DNA from: Hypholoma sublateritium FD-334 SS-4
Lineage: Eukaryota > Basidiomycota > Agaricomycetes > Agaricales > Strophariaceae
Direction of reading: 5' to 3'
DNA length: 64,000 bases
Assembly: GCA_000827495.1 (NCBI GenBank)
Contig: KN817546.1
Span: 1-64,000 of the forward strand
Below are positions 9,201 to 17,580 of this stretch, one piece after another (the first letter of the stretch is position 1; each line of letters begins with the position of its first letter). Made by a program: the position numbers and the translations under genes. The notes under the pieces were generated by a model. That model did not search any database. It saw only the letters and a list, made by a program, of their open reading frames with translations, and was not told the origin of the DNA.

Positions 9201-11115
9201 GAGGGCCACCAGGAGGGCCTCCTCGTGGTAGTCCGGGAGGGCCACCACCGGGAGGACCAGGAGGAGGTCCACCGTAGGGAGGAATGTAGTTTCCGCGTCC
9301 AGGACCACCACCTCCGCCGCCGCCGCCTCCGCCGCCTCCGCCGCCGCCGCCTCCACCGCCGCCGCCGTCATCACCGCCTCCATTCCCAGGTTTTCTAAAC
9401 TGGTAGCTCGTCCACTGGCTAGCAGCGGGATTGCGTTCGACGTGATCACTGCGAGCGAAATCGTCCACTTTGTTCCCAGGGAACGCTAGGGATGAATTGG
9501 TAGGAAGACGGGGTATTTTGCGGTGCGGAGGAGGGTCTCTATTGAATAGAGTAGCTGGAAACTTTCCCATGCCGGGCAGCATGGAGACGGAGTGATTCTT
9601 AACGAAGCTAGAGATGGAGGCTGGGGCATCGCGTCCACCAAAACTTTCAAGCAACGTAGGATGCTGAGTGCGCGACGTTCGAGAAGCCATGTAGCCGCTG
9701 ATAGATTCCGGGACTTCGCTACCCGCTACCCCATAACGGTAAGGCGTCGTAGGGAGCTCGTTGACGTAGGCGCGACGCGCTTCAAGGATGTCCGGAGGAG
9801 CTGGGACTCCTACCGTAGCATGATGGTGCTTGTAAGGAGCCGCATTAATGTCCGGTTTCAGGAAGTGACGACGGCGAGCCTGGAGCTCGTCTATAGCGGC
9901 TAGAGTATCAGAACTCCAGTTCTGATCCTTATCCGCACGCGCCGCGAACTGAGCGACGACGCTCAGCGGCGAGCGCTGGTCGTAAGCTTCACGTTCTTCG
10001 GGCAAAGTAGAATTGTACGAGGAGACCGATTGAGTTTCTCCGTGTTTGACCAGGGTTCGGCGGACACGGTTGATCAAGCTCTTAATGTGTTTGACAGCCA
10101 GGAGCGACCTTTCTTGGAGAATAGGTATGGTTAGTACCATTTCCGTGGGGTTGTCGTGCCAGGCCAGAAGTCGCAACATATGGAAGTTCGGATCGATTAC
10201 AAACGAGACGCTACGGTTCTGCTTGAGGAAGTCTCCTAGCCCTTGGATAACTTGCGTGAGGGCAACAATGAGTTGTCCGTAAAGCATGAGTCGGTCCGAA
10301 TGCAGAGCGTAGAAGGTCAAGTCGCCTTGATCGAAAGGAATTAAATCGTGTGCAGAGAAGACTTTCTCCGCGAACACTTCAACGGCTTCGGGAAGGTTCT
10401 CCCATAAGCACTGGCAATGAGGCATAGACCAGCGTAGTACGAGATTGCGCAAGTTGTACGCATCCTCGCGGGAGCGTCCAGGTAGAATTCCATCTATGGC
10501 ACCGAATTCATGTAAGGGGTCCAGGTCGGAATTGATGTCGAATCGAATGTGCCATTTGGCCACGGAGTAGTGCAACGGTTCGACGTACAAGCAGATATCC
10601 TCCGCATGGTCGATCCCTTCGAAGACCGAAGGAAAGGGGCCTGGAAGAGACTCTCCACGGATGGTATGGTCCGTGTCGGAGGGGATGGAACGACGATCGC
10701 CTCGTATTAAGGAAGAAAACGAGGGGGCCGCAGAGCTTTCTACCGTGGCATAGGAAAGCGCAGAAGTCGTATCCACTGCTGGCGTGACCGACCGCTCATC
10801 GCGACCAGTGCCCGAAGGTACCGGGTCCGCGAGAGCCAGAATCGGCCCACTGGCAGGGAGGGGAGTGAGGATTCGACGATGCTGGTCAGTCTCCTGCACT
10901 TCTTCCATCATGGTTACTTTCTTCTTGGGGCGAGACGTTTTCGAAGCGTCGGAAGCGGCAGCAGAGACTTCGTCTAGGGCGGCGGAGCGAGAGTTGTTGG
11001 TGGCGCGGGCAGGAGCCGCGTCATCAGACTTCTTAGAGTTACGAGAATGCATGTCTTTTCGAGTGGTGGATAGGATAAAACTTGACGAGTTCTTATAGGT
11101 AAAGTAGCAGGGCAT
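3244..11115 (-). CDS. Ty3/gypsy chromovirus Gag-Pol polyprotein
   Basis: A single open frame of 2,623 codons encodes a fused Gag-Pol. A long N-terminal region of about 580 residues is followed by a poly-Gly run (about 581-605) and a Pro-Gly repeat (about 605-660). Next come a retrotransposon gag domain (about 675-805) and a CX2CX4HX4C zinc knuckle (near 960). The aspartic protease has DSGA (near 1158), the reverse transcriptase has YIDD (near 1667), and the RNase H has YTDAS (near 1812). The integrase has an HHCC finger (about 2187-2230) and a DDE core with HPQTDGQTE (near 2352). A C-terminal chromodomain (about 2563-2605, WAGYGPTDDSW) marks it as a chromovirus. The absence of any stop or frameshift implies a young, possibly active copy. 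A second in-frame Met 21 codons in (MHSRNSKKS) is an alternative start. Confidence 0.97.
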   Translation of the reverse strand: MPCYFTYKNSSSFILSTTRKDMHSRNSKKSDDAAPARATNNSRSAALDEVSAAASDASKTSRPKKKVTMMEEVQETDQHRRILTPLPASGPILALADPVPSGTGRDERSVTPAVDTTSALSYATVESSAAPSFSSLIRGDRRSIPSDTDHTIRGESLPGPFPSVFEGIDHAEDICLYVEPLHYSVAKWHIRFDINSDLDPLHEFGAIDGILPGRSREDAYNLRNLVLRWSMPHCQCLWENLPEAVEVFAEKVFSAHDLIPFDQGDLTFYALHSDRLMLYGQLIVALTQVIQGLGDFLKQNRSVSFVIDPNFHMLRLLAWHDNPTEMVLTIPILQERSLLAVKHIKSLINRVRRTLVKHGETQSVSSYNSTLPEEREAYDQRSPLSVVAQFAARADKDQNWSSDTLAAIDELQARRRHFLKPDINAAPYKHHHATVGVPAPPDILEARRAYVNELPTTPYRYGVAGSEVPESISGYMASRTSRTQHPTLLESFGGRDAPASISSFVKNHSVSMLPGMGKFPATLFNRDPPPHRKIPRLPTNSSLAFPGNKVDDFARSDHVERNPAASQWTSYQFRKPGNGGGDDGGGGGGGGGGGGGGGGGGGGGPGRGNYIPPYGGPPPGPPGGGPPGLPRGGPPGGPPGGPPGGPPGGPPGGPPNGPHGQYAGGNGGNGNDEWQMNPKINMSSLPSWDGRGKTVIDYLSEMAGFYRLGARMQRGMAQMASHKWTGRAKRWWEALPSMEQEFFSQHWDYMLAAIRNQFLDETWVRDRTQEFEEMRFRQSVHSKESPEEFVQRRIRYHSFLFPGDADGRSAVARVLRTQPVEWGATLNEEACQTILELLTVASRMGKNLESQYLLNESLRQPAHSYNKPPNSSANSSHRFKKRHANVVSLKEEDSTSSESDSSEDSSKPKEVHSVQAQNNRARPKGPVLPRSSKFPEGKTIDGYAFSRDDSVVSDRLPNGTCFICTSPKHFFRDCPHYGRFQSLRSANMIHVDWDPELEKEYDREYLAMIVESKVSASSSSAYNLPDEIKTSTACRLHRTSEKRPPRNERRRLLFESKDNLKALLPKSDSPPRAVRRKGYKSRENVRTVNFATAKTPESANKSSTDSPKSTFAADSLEELAEIIVARKGRSLPEGMGSLGSRALQIKGCPLSPDAPAIAIRLDSGADITLMSEEYYNSLEEPPKIKEGLRMKLYHLTGHAKVLGYIRTHLFVTASNGAVIRFELEAYVVRNMKVPLLLGEDFQTTYELGLERSASGHSLVRVGRDNPLTIDASSSLSVDLGFEIRQAYVSQSFVRTKAIARGKAKSQVDSKQTVVTAVEDVLINAGAVHNVRVTGAFGDQKEWIVDKVIIGTDTQDVLAAPTTWIHSDHPYIPIANPSPRPWYIRVGDVVGHLVQPESLDSPSGELLEKCVAAADAMRNVIGSTLREQDLATSHSAPKAHADQLDEDANWGPKTSSVPEDPLFGDVAELVNLGPDIPADVLPRLTEVLKRNANAFGVNGRLGQVDARVDVPLKAGSHPVSVPMYGASPAKREVIDKQVNAWFEAGVIEPSKSPWGFPVVVVYRNGKPRLVVDYRKLNAMTIPDEFPIPRQTEIIQALSGSQVLSSFDALAGFTQLEMLDEHKERTAFRCHLGLFQFKRMPFGLRNGPSIFQRIMQGVLSPFLWLFALVYIDDIVVFSRSWDAHLLHLEHVLSAISSAGITLSPSKCFIGFSSILLLGQKVSRLGLSTHQEKVAAILDLERPRNASDLQKFLGMVVYFSQYIPFYSFIAAPLFALFRKGVKWTWDAEHELAWQQAKDALSAAPVLGHPERGCPYRLYTDASDFALGASLQQVQQMKVADLAGTPVYDKLAKAHALGSPVPALFPVLVKEVTESKSLDEWAPTFDDTLVHVERVICYWSRTLKPAERNYSATEREALGAKEALVRFQPFIEGEVIILITDHAALQWARVYENANRRLAAWGAVFAAFPGLHIVHRPGRVHSNVDPLSRMPRVPTHDSPARDDLTTIVQDDSKRELAQNAEDRRSFAPAAKAAFSVDCWEDVYERNVFLMTRKQKAEAELLEEQLAKEPSPPDFTPAQRAMAEEGLPFPEGDHWTYPVGFEGKTETPVEDWNRKTHLLVSMRDDVVARFQKGYSEDPFFKSKYIDEIPNPNTVVTPSHFWKDPNGLLYFMDADWNSRLCVPKTEVNYVLNWIHDSPFESAHAGATRFISRLSEMFFWKTLIKDANEFADTCDICQKIKADHRKKMGALRPAHIPARPFATVSLDLITGLPPSGGESYTAVLVIVCKLTKFAVIIPTHDTLDREGFAKLFTERVANVFGLPDRIIADRDKRWATDFWKSVVAQYGSVMALSSSHHPQTDGQTEVLNATIEQMLRAYVAGRREEWAAWLSVLTFAYNSAEHSSSGYSPNFLLFGYRPKLSTSALAKDIDPAARPFLPSQKAETFLAMLKQVRESARDALVLAQEKQAKAFNKGRRPVDPIEVGDLVLINPHTLKLVDVAGTGRKLVQRTIGPFEVLERINPVVYRLRLPDTYPMHSVFNIAHLKKYKPSPAHFGDRSSLPSTRDFIATQEYEVEAILGHKLSARSTGNRRMYLVRWAGYGPTDDSWISEYDLRNAPELKREYLALHSLA
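9301..9372 (-). repeat. Poly-glycine codon run in gag
   Basis: A compositionally simple stretch of GGN codons (read as ccgccgcc on the plus strand) encodes more than 20 consecutive Gly residues. It passes into a PPGG repeat at about 9130-9300. Such tracts expand by slippage, so the length is likely to vary between copies of the element. Confidence 0.85.
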
Positions 11116-11821
11116 AGCTCATACGCGATCGAGCGTCGCTATCGCGATTGAGAGCAGTAGAATTTCAACTAAAGGATTTTCCGGGAGAAAGGACGGTTGG
11201 TATCGGCGTATCTCGTGGCTAACAAAGCTCCATCGAGACAGTTAATTTGATCCAATATGTGTCCAGAAGACGACCGCGCGCTGGGAGTGAAGGGAGCAGA
11301 TAGTGCCTCGTGAAAAAGACCAATAATCTCTCGCTTGGCGCCGATCGTTTAAGGAGAGTGATATTACGGAAGGAGGATAAAGAAAGGGATCGCGCGGAGG
11401 GATGGATAGCTCATATCCGATGACCGGCGAAGCATTCTTTCACTCCTGTTGACGAATATCGAAGGAATAGGTTGTCCGTGGTCGCGAATGCCATCACGGA
11501 GGAGATAGCGCAGGAGTATCGAACGAATCGACACCCCGTACGTTCCTCGACTTCCGCGATAGTGTTCATGGACCAACGAACACGGAAGGAGATCCGCCTC
11601 GGGGGAACAGACTACAGGATCGTGACTCCTGTCGACGATCGTAGAGTAGCTGTCCGCTCTCCGAGACAGGCTCCGTGGCACCAGACGAGACTTCAGCTGT
11701 AAGCTGGAGTCCGCGGTTTCCCCACCATTGTGACGTCTTGCGTATTTGCTGAACCTTACAGGTGAGGGGGCTCGGGCGAGCGCTGTGACGTGGCGGTCGC
11801 TCGGGCGGTCTTGCTGTGTGA
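11116..11821. other. Leader region upstream of gag
   Basis: About 700 bp precede the gag ATG without a supported gene. In the element's sense this should be the 5' untranslated leader and perhaps the end of the 5' LTR. Two TGG-starting stretches were considered as primer-binding sites but neither fits a tRNA 3' end that I can recognise. Confidence 0.4.
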
Positions 11822-12283
11822 NNNNNNNNNNNNNNNNNNNNNNNNNNNNNNNNNNNNNNNNNNNNNNNNNNNNNNNNNNNNNNNNNNNNNNNNNNNNNNN
11901 NNNNNNNNNNNNNNNNNNNNNNNNNNNNNNNNNNNNNNNNNNNNNNNNNNNNNNNNNNNNNNNNNNNNNNNNNNNNNNNNNNNNNNNNNNNNNNNNNNNN
12001 NNNNNNNNNNNNNNNNNNNNNNNNNNNNNNNNNNNNNNNNNNNNNNNNNNNNNNNNNNNNNNNNNNNNNNNNNNNNNNNNNNNNNNNNNNNNNNNNNNNN
12101 NNNNNNNNNNNNNNNNNNNNNNNNNNNNNNNNNNNNNNNNNNNNNNNNNNNNNNNNNNNNNNNNNNNNNNNNNNNNNNNNNNNNNNNNNNNNNNNNNNNN
12201 NNNNNNNNNNNNNNNNNNNNNNNNNNNNNNNNNNNNNNNNNNNNNNNNNNNNNNNNNNNNNNNNNNNNNNNNNNNNNNNNNNN
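11822..12283. other. Assembly gap (462 N)
   Basis: A run of N from 11822 to 12283 sits exactly where the 5' LTR of the retroelement is expected. It is probably a repeat collapse or an unresolved join. Reading frames that run through it are meaningless. Confidence 0.99.
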
Positions 12284-13205
12284 CGGGGAGGGGAAATTCC
12301 GTGCCAGTGCATAGTAGTAAATTTATTGCAATAATAATGCACAATTATTGCACCAGGTACAGTGGCTGCCGGCCTGCGAGGTGCAAGCGAGGTGACTTAC
12401 TACAGTTGTAGTATTCATTGCAAGACCTTTTTACTACGGTTGTAGGTAGTATTGCATTAGTGGGACAGTACCAGGTGCGTTCCCTCGTTCCGAGTCTCTA
12501 GACGATTACGCGCACGATCAGCTCGACGCTCATAGGCGTCTTCACTTTCCCTGAAATCGCTGCGCTCACAGTTTCGCGCGCCCCGCTGGGCCCCACGCGA
12601 CGTAGCACAGTGTAGGTATGTCAGTTGCCCCTACCGCACGTCCGCGCCATTTCGCCACCTCCTGTTCGGCGTGGGGAAGGCGCTGAGCCACCTCTAGTGG
12701 CCGCGCATCTCGCGGTGGAGAAGAGGGGCAAGAGAGCGGAGGCGCGTCCGACGCGTCCGAGCGGTCGCACACACATCCACGGCGAGTCTACACGCGCCTT
12801 CGTGCGCGCTCAGTGCCATTGCCTACATAGTAGCATATGATATCCTTGAACCTTCCGTGATATCCTAATTCCTCGAAGCCTCGTGCAACATCGGGCAGAC
12901 CTCGTCTGACGCAAGGAGGAGAAATTTTAGCGGATGAGTTGGTGATGAGAGATATCATAATCGAGGAAGCCATTCCCAGCTTCCCTATTCTCACTCAATT
13001 TCTGCATCAAGAAAGCCTCCTTCATGCAACTAGAATACCAGAACGTAGCCAATAATGATATAGAGTTTAAAGTTACGTTATATATAAGAAAGTGAAAAAA
13101 ACGGGGCTGTCTCGTGAAATAAATTAAAGAAAAGGTTTTCGATAAAAGTAGATTGTGCAGGTAACGAAAAGTGATGAAATGGTATATTCTGTCCACGGTG
13201 ACAGT
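12284..13205. other. Gene-free flank of the retroelement
   Basis: No gene is supported. The first 200 bp hold several short dyads (for example actaca-gt-tgtagt at about 12402-12415, and an imperfect second copy about 30 bp on) and A+T-rich motifs. These could be LTR or other transposon-end sequence. The rest is unremarkable, with an A+T-rich stretch at 13060-13150. Confidence 0.5.
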
Positions 13206-14305
13206 TTAAAGGAACATCGCGCCGATAAGAGCGACACAACCGACGAAGCCAAAGCCAGTGGCAGTGAAGCGGGAAGTCGCACCAGAGGTATTGGTAGTCG
13301 CAGCGCGCGACGCACTCGCCGAAGCAACAGACGCGGTGCTCACAGCCCGGGACTGAGTAGCAACAGCCCCAAGAGTCGAGGTTAAGCGCCTAGGTGATAA
13401 TTCAATTATCGTTCATCATGAGATGTGGCAAGAACTTACGCGGCGCTGCTGCTGGTACCAGCTGAAACAAGAGGACGGCTGGTTCCAGTACTGCTCGAGG
13501 CTGACGAGCTGGCATCGGCAGCTTGAGGCGCAGGAGCGGCAGGGGCGGGGGCTGGGTCACTATTCGCGCTAGCAGAGGTGCTGCCAGTGTTGGTGGTCTC
13601 CACTGCAGCTGACGGGGAAGGTGCTGCCGCACCCCCGTTCAAGCAGCTATATACAGCAAGATCAACACTGCAGAGGGATCAGATATTCGAAGTGCGCCGC
13701 TTACGAATTGTCGGCGCTCTTTTGAATAGTAACGGTATCCGTGTATGCGGTCGCACCAGTGCTATCCTTCAAAGCAAATGTACTGGAGACAAGTGTTAGA
13801 ATTACTTAGGTGTGCACTGATTTTCACATACACTGATGTACCGGCAGGAATGTCGGTGTTCCAGGTTATAGAATTGCCTGATTGCGTATCAAATGATTTG
13901 AGCTATGCCGGAAAAGTCAGATTTGATTCCCGATAAGGAAATAATGAAGTTGATGGCACTCACCGAGGGTGCGCTGGGTTGCCCGCCTATATGCGCGAAG
14001 GTTGGTCTAGTGTATATGTAGAGATATCGAATACATACCGGGGATGATAGAGAGGTAGTAAGGGCCAACCCCATCAGTCCACGACAACAGCTGCGGCTCT
14101 AGGTAAGGGGGTTAGAAACTTTGTACAGGCAGAGAGACAAATGGTTCGTACGACACTGCACCACGCTTGAGCTGAGACAATAGCGAGTGTGAGAGCGAAT
14201 TAGTCAAGGCGGGTATAGTCTATGTACGTACGGGGTGTTGATAGTGAGGGAGACAATGCCAGGGATGACCGAAACGAGGGCGGCGGTGGCAACAAAGTAC
14301 TTCAT
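13206..14305 (-). CDS. Secreted Kre9/Knh1-like Ser/Thr-rich wall protein, probably GPI-anchored
   Basis: I resolve eight exons: 14305-14232, 14171-14152, 14098-14039, 13986-13964, 13902-13832, 13782-13705, 13646-13440 and 13389-13206. Together they give 238 residues with the frame open throughout. The protein starts with a signal peptide (MKYFVATAALVSVIPGIVS). It continues with a short beta domain typical of basidiomycete Kre9/Knh1 N-terminal-domain proteins, with the signatures TINTPSSVVQCQPQLLSW, PYYLSIIPGGQPSAP and DSTGATAYTDTVTIQ. A Ser/Ala/Pro-rich linker follows, then a hydrophobic C-terminus (GFGFVGCVALIGAMFL) that fits GPI attachment. Exons 2 and 4 are only 20 and 23 nt. A role in the cell wall or at the cell surface is inferred from the family; no enzymatic activity is expected. 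Confidence 0.85.
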
Positions 14306-14388
14306 GTCGAGGATAGACTGATGCAATAGAGGGCTAGAGTGTTGATGGAGGGAGAGTTGATGGTGAAAGGAAGAGCGAAGGAGCAGGT

Positions 14389-14395
14389 CTATATA
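14389..14395 (-). promoter_or_regulatory. TATA box of the Kre9-like gene
   Basis: TATATAG on the minus strand lies about 84 bp upstream of the ATG at 14305, a usual distance for a strongly expressed fungal secretory gene. Sequence match only. Confidence 0.5.
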
Positions 14396-14573
14396 CTCTG
14401 CGAGCGTCAGCCACATTCAATGTCCGCCGCACCTCGATCGCTCCTGGTGGCTGACGCAAAACCTCTCTGCTACGGTAATATACATGGATTGCTAATTACA
14501 CGCCCAATTCAGAGCGTCCCCTCCCGCCTAGAACACAATGTGTTTGCCACTTTTGGTTTTTAGGTTAGCCTCC

Positions 14574-17500
14574 TCAGAGCCCAATCCAACTACTTCGTCC
14601 GCAGGGATTATGCAAGCTCGTATGCCCAATCTTGACCATCTCGTAGCGTGGATGCTCCGTGTTGTTATGGTCATGAGGCGTCCGTCTGGTTGCATCGCCA
14701 TACATAGGATCTTTTGAGTCGATTAACGGACTCAAAGTAGCCATAGTAGAGAAATTTGGACTGAAAGGCGACCCCAGCAATTCTTCCTCGCTTCCGCCGA
14801 CGGCTGCCGGGACAGAGATGAAGGATTCGGCGTGCCATTCGTACCACACTTGCCGGTCGTTCGTGAGCCGCCATATCGATACTTGCAGTTCCGAATTGCT
14901 TGGTAGGTACAACGGCTCCTGCAATGGAGTTAGCGCATATAATTAGATTTATCTTAAGAGCCACCTACTTTAAATGGGAAAAATAGCGGGAACCAGCTTA
15001 GCATATCTTTTGACACTTGGTCCTTTCGTTGAGGGTGAATACTGAGCCCGATATTTCCATATAGCACCTAATTTACCAGACGTTAAAGCTGATAACTCTG
15101 CAAAACCCATAAACTTACTGCCTCGAAGTAACCTGCAAGGCCACTACCAACGTATATCAGAATCGGAAGATCAAATAGCACACCAAACATACTGGAGTAT
15201 ACCAGCATGAGGGATGTAGAAACGCAGCTTCGCAGAACGCGCATTGTGACTATTAGTAAACGGGAGGCCTATATGCACATCAATAGTTGCCCCCTCCAAG
15301 ATACGATGCATGCTCACCTCTGCTATCCAAAACAGCATCCCTCCTTGGGTGTTCAAACTCCCAACACTCCTGAACCTGAGGCCCGCACCGATTATCAGCG
15401 GTCGCCTTCGTCCCACTCAGGATATTGACTGCCTGGAACATGACAACGTAGGGTGTCTCTAGGCTCTTTTCATTTTTCGTAGATCTGGCTTCGTTGTATA
15501 GTTTGGAAGATGAAAGAGGAGCGAGATGAGCAGTGTATGATGATGGGATAGATATTCCGGTGGCTGCAGTTCAAAAGAATCAACAAAACGTGACTATATG
15601 AGCGAGCAATGTTGAGTTTCGTACGTTTCAAAAATCGAACGGCGCCGTCTAGGCATTCTGGACTGAGTTCGTTGTCTCCAAAGGAACCTAGCAGTTCACT
15701 GACGAGGATATCAGCCTTTTCGGGAACATCGATAACGCGCATATCGCCAAAGCATAGTGTGACTTTGTTCTTCCATTCTGCGTGTTGCCGTTGTTGAAGT
15801 CTGCATATATGATCCTCAAAAAAAGTAATGCGTCAAGTGGTAGAAAAATACGTACGTAACAAATGCATTGGGGTTTTTCTCGACGACGATAACAGACGCC
15901 TCGCGTTTCGATCTATCCAGAGCCTTGAAGCAACGAGCGACAAGGGGCCCGCGACCAGCGCCGGCAACACAAACTACCCTGTGATATCGTCAGCGTCGGC
16001 CGCGTTATCTTGAATATATAATGCGCACAATCTTTCGTTTGGTGGGTGATCTAAGAACGCATGGTACATTGCCTGAGTATACACATTAAATTCTTGAAGA
16101 TATAAGCCGAAAAATTAATCGCATACCTCCTCATACTGTGCGTATTTGACGGGATCTTGCTCAAAAGTCTGATAGGTAACACTCGGCAGATTGTCCATTA
16201 GCGGCTGCAGCGGAGCCTGCAAAAAGTCCTGATAACCCTGCGCGAAGTTCTCCACGGTGCCGGGCTGCTTCGTCGCCAGGACTGCAGCGCTTGTCTTTTC
16301 AAGGTGTCTGACGTACTGTGAGTACGCTGCCTCGCCACCTTTTGAATGATGTCCGTCTCCCACGCCAGCAAGGACAATCATGGGCCTGTGCTAGTTCGCG
16401 GTGGATTAACGGCCGATTTCAGCGCGTCCAAATGACAGCTTACGATCATGCTATCCCTGATGAACTGCTGTGTCGGCTTCGGGAGTACGGGGTATCCCTT
16501 CATATTGGCGATGAATGTCGAGGAGGGCAAGAATATGTGCCGCACAGACTCGGCCGCCCATTTGCTAAGGACCCCCAGGGTGGTTGGCAGCGCTGGGGAC
16601 AGATCCAGCGCTTAGACACGGTGATCCATTAGCCGGGCTACATTGTCTTCTGAAGGATAAATATATGCACTCAGCGTCAGACGTGGATTATAGTCGCACA
16701 TGGATCGGATCACATCCCATATTTCCCAGGTCGCATTGACGGATGCACCCGAATCAGCTGGGGCTTCATCGCTCGTAGAGATCACCAGGGATGGCGCAGA
16801 GTTGCCTTTCGGCGAAAGCAAGCTCGTCGGGAGTGGGATATGCTGAGAGGTGATGGGCAGCACGGGCTGGAAAACAGAAGGGTTGTAGATTGGCAGCCGT
16901 ATAGATAGGTTGATATATGGGCATTTTTCGAGGCAAGCGTTTATGATGCGTGCATAGGATGCGACATGGTCGCGGTTGCGCGGTGCGGGAACGATGGCTG
17001 TCTGGATGTTCAGATACGATGCGTACGCCAGCTCTTGCTTGAGCGCCTAAATTTGAAGGTCAGCGCTTGGCACTGGCACGAGCCTGTAGATAACAAACTT
17101 ACGATTTCCGCGTCATGGCGGACCCAGTCGTCGGTAGAGTCTAGTTCTAGCCATTCTGAGATCATCGCAATGATACCTTCGGCCTCATCTAATCAGGAAA
17201 CCGTCAACACAGCACAAGAGCGGAAAGATGGGCGACGCACCAAGACGCGTGATGGTGGTCTCGTCAAGACGGAATCCGGGGCTCAGCCTCCACTGCTCAG
17301 CCTCCTTTGCCACGTCTTCTTTGTCCTTCTCGCTACCCCCTATCGGAAGGAGACACATCCGGGACCACCGTTCCTCCCATTTCTTGGTGGTAAGTGGCAG
17401 GCACACGCGCTTATATCCTTTGTCCTTCGCGATGGCAATGAGCCTGAGAACGGGGGTCGCTGGTTCGCCTGCGTATGCACTGTTGAAAGAGCTAGATGCC

Positions 17501-17580
17501 TTGGAAAGGTCGGCAAGGGTTAGAGAGGTCGAGAGCGTCGCGCAAGGGTCCCAAGCCGATGCTGGTTGCTGGTATTCCAT
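14574..17580 (-). CDS. PRMT5: Protein arginine N-methyltransferase 5 (type II, symmetric dimethylation)
   Basis: PRMT5 (Skb1/Hsl7 family) transfers methyl groups from S-adenosylmethionine to arginines of histones and Sm proteins. The N-terminal TIM-barrel part is visible at 17580-16600 ([19 protein letters not shown]). The family stretch [13 protein letters not shown] then [17 protein letters not shown] follows at about 16340-16180. The SAM-binding loop [14 protein letters not shown] is at about 15980-15935, and the double-glutamate loop [15 protein letters not shown] at about 15710-15660. The C-terminal beta barrel is seen as [27 protein letters not shown] and GLAGYFEA. The gene has many short introns, for example one of 61 nt ending near 17194; not every exon edge was fixed. 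The ATG at 17580 is chosen because the frame has no Met further upstream and the N-terminus length fits. Confidence 0.92.

Larger units (their letters stand above)
1..12480 (-). mobile_element. Chromovirus-type LTR retrotransposon, ends not visible
   Basis: The element comprises the gag-pol frame and the downstream accessory frame, both on the minus strand. The region 11116-11821 would be the untranslated leader. The 5' LTR probably lies at or around the assembly gap, and the 3' LTR is expected to the left of the window. I compared bases 1-121 with the sequence flanking the gap and saw no shared LTR, and I could not find a convincing primer-binding site. The boundaries given are therefore the outer limits of what could belong to it. 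Confidence 0.6.

Noticed and set aside
11640..11745. Two TGG-starting stretches (minus strand) as primer-binding sites
   Set aside because: Neither gives a plausible tRNA acceptor plus T-stem sequence, and no LTR end CA sits directly before them in a convincing way.
11364..12411. Long frames crossing the assembly gap
   Set aside because: They are open only because N codons cannot be stops; the real parts on either side are short and unrelated.
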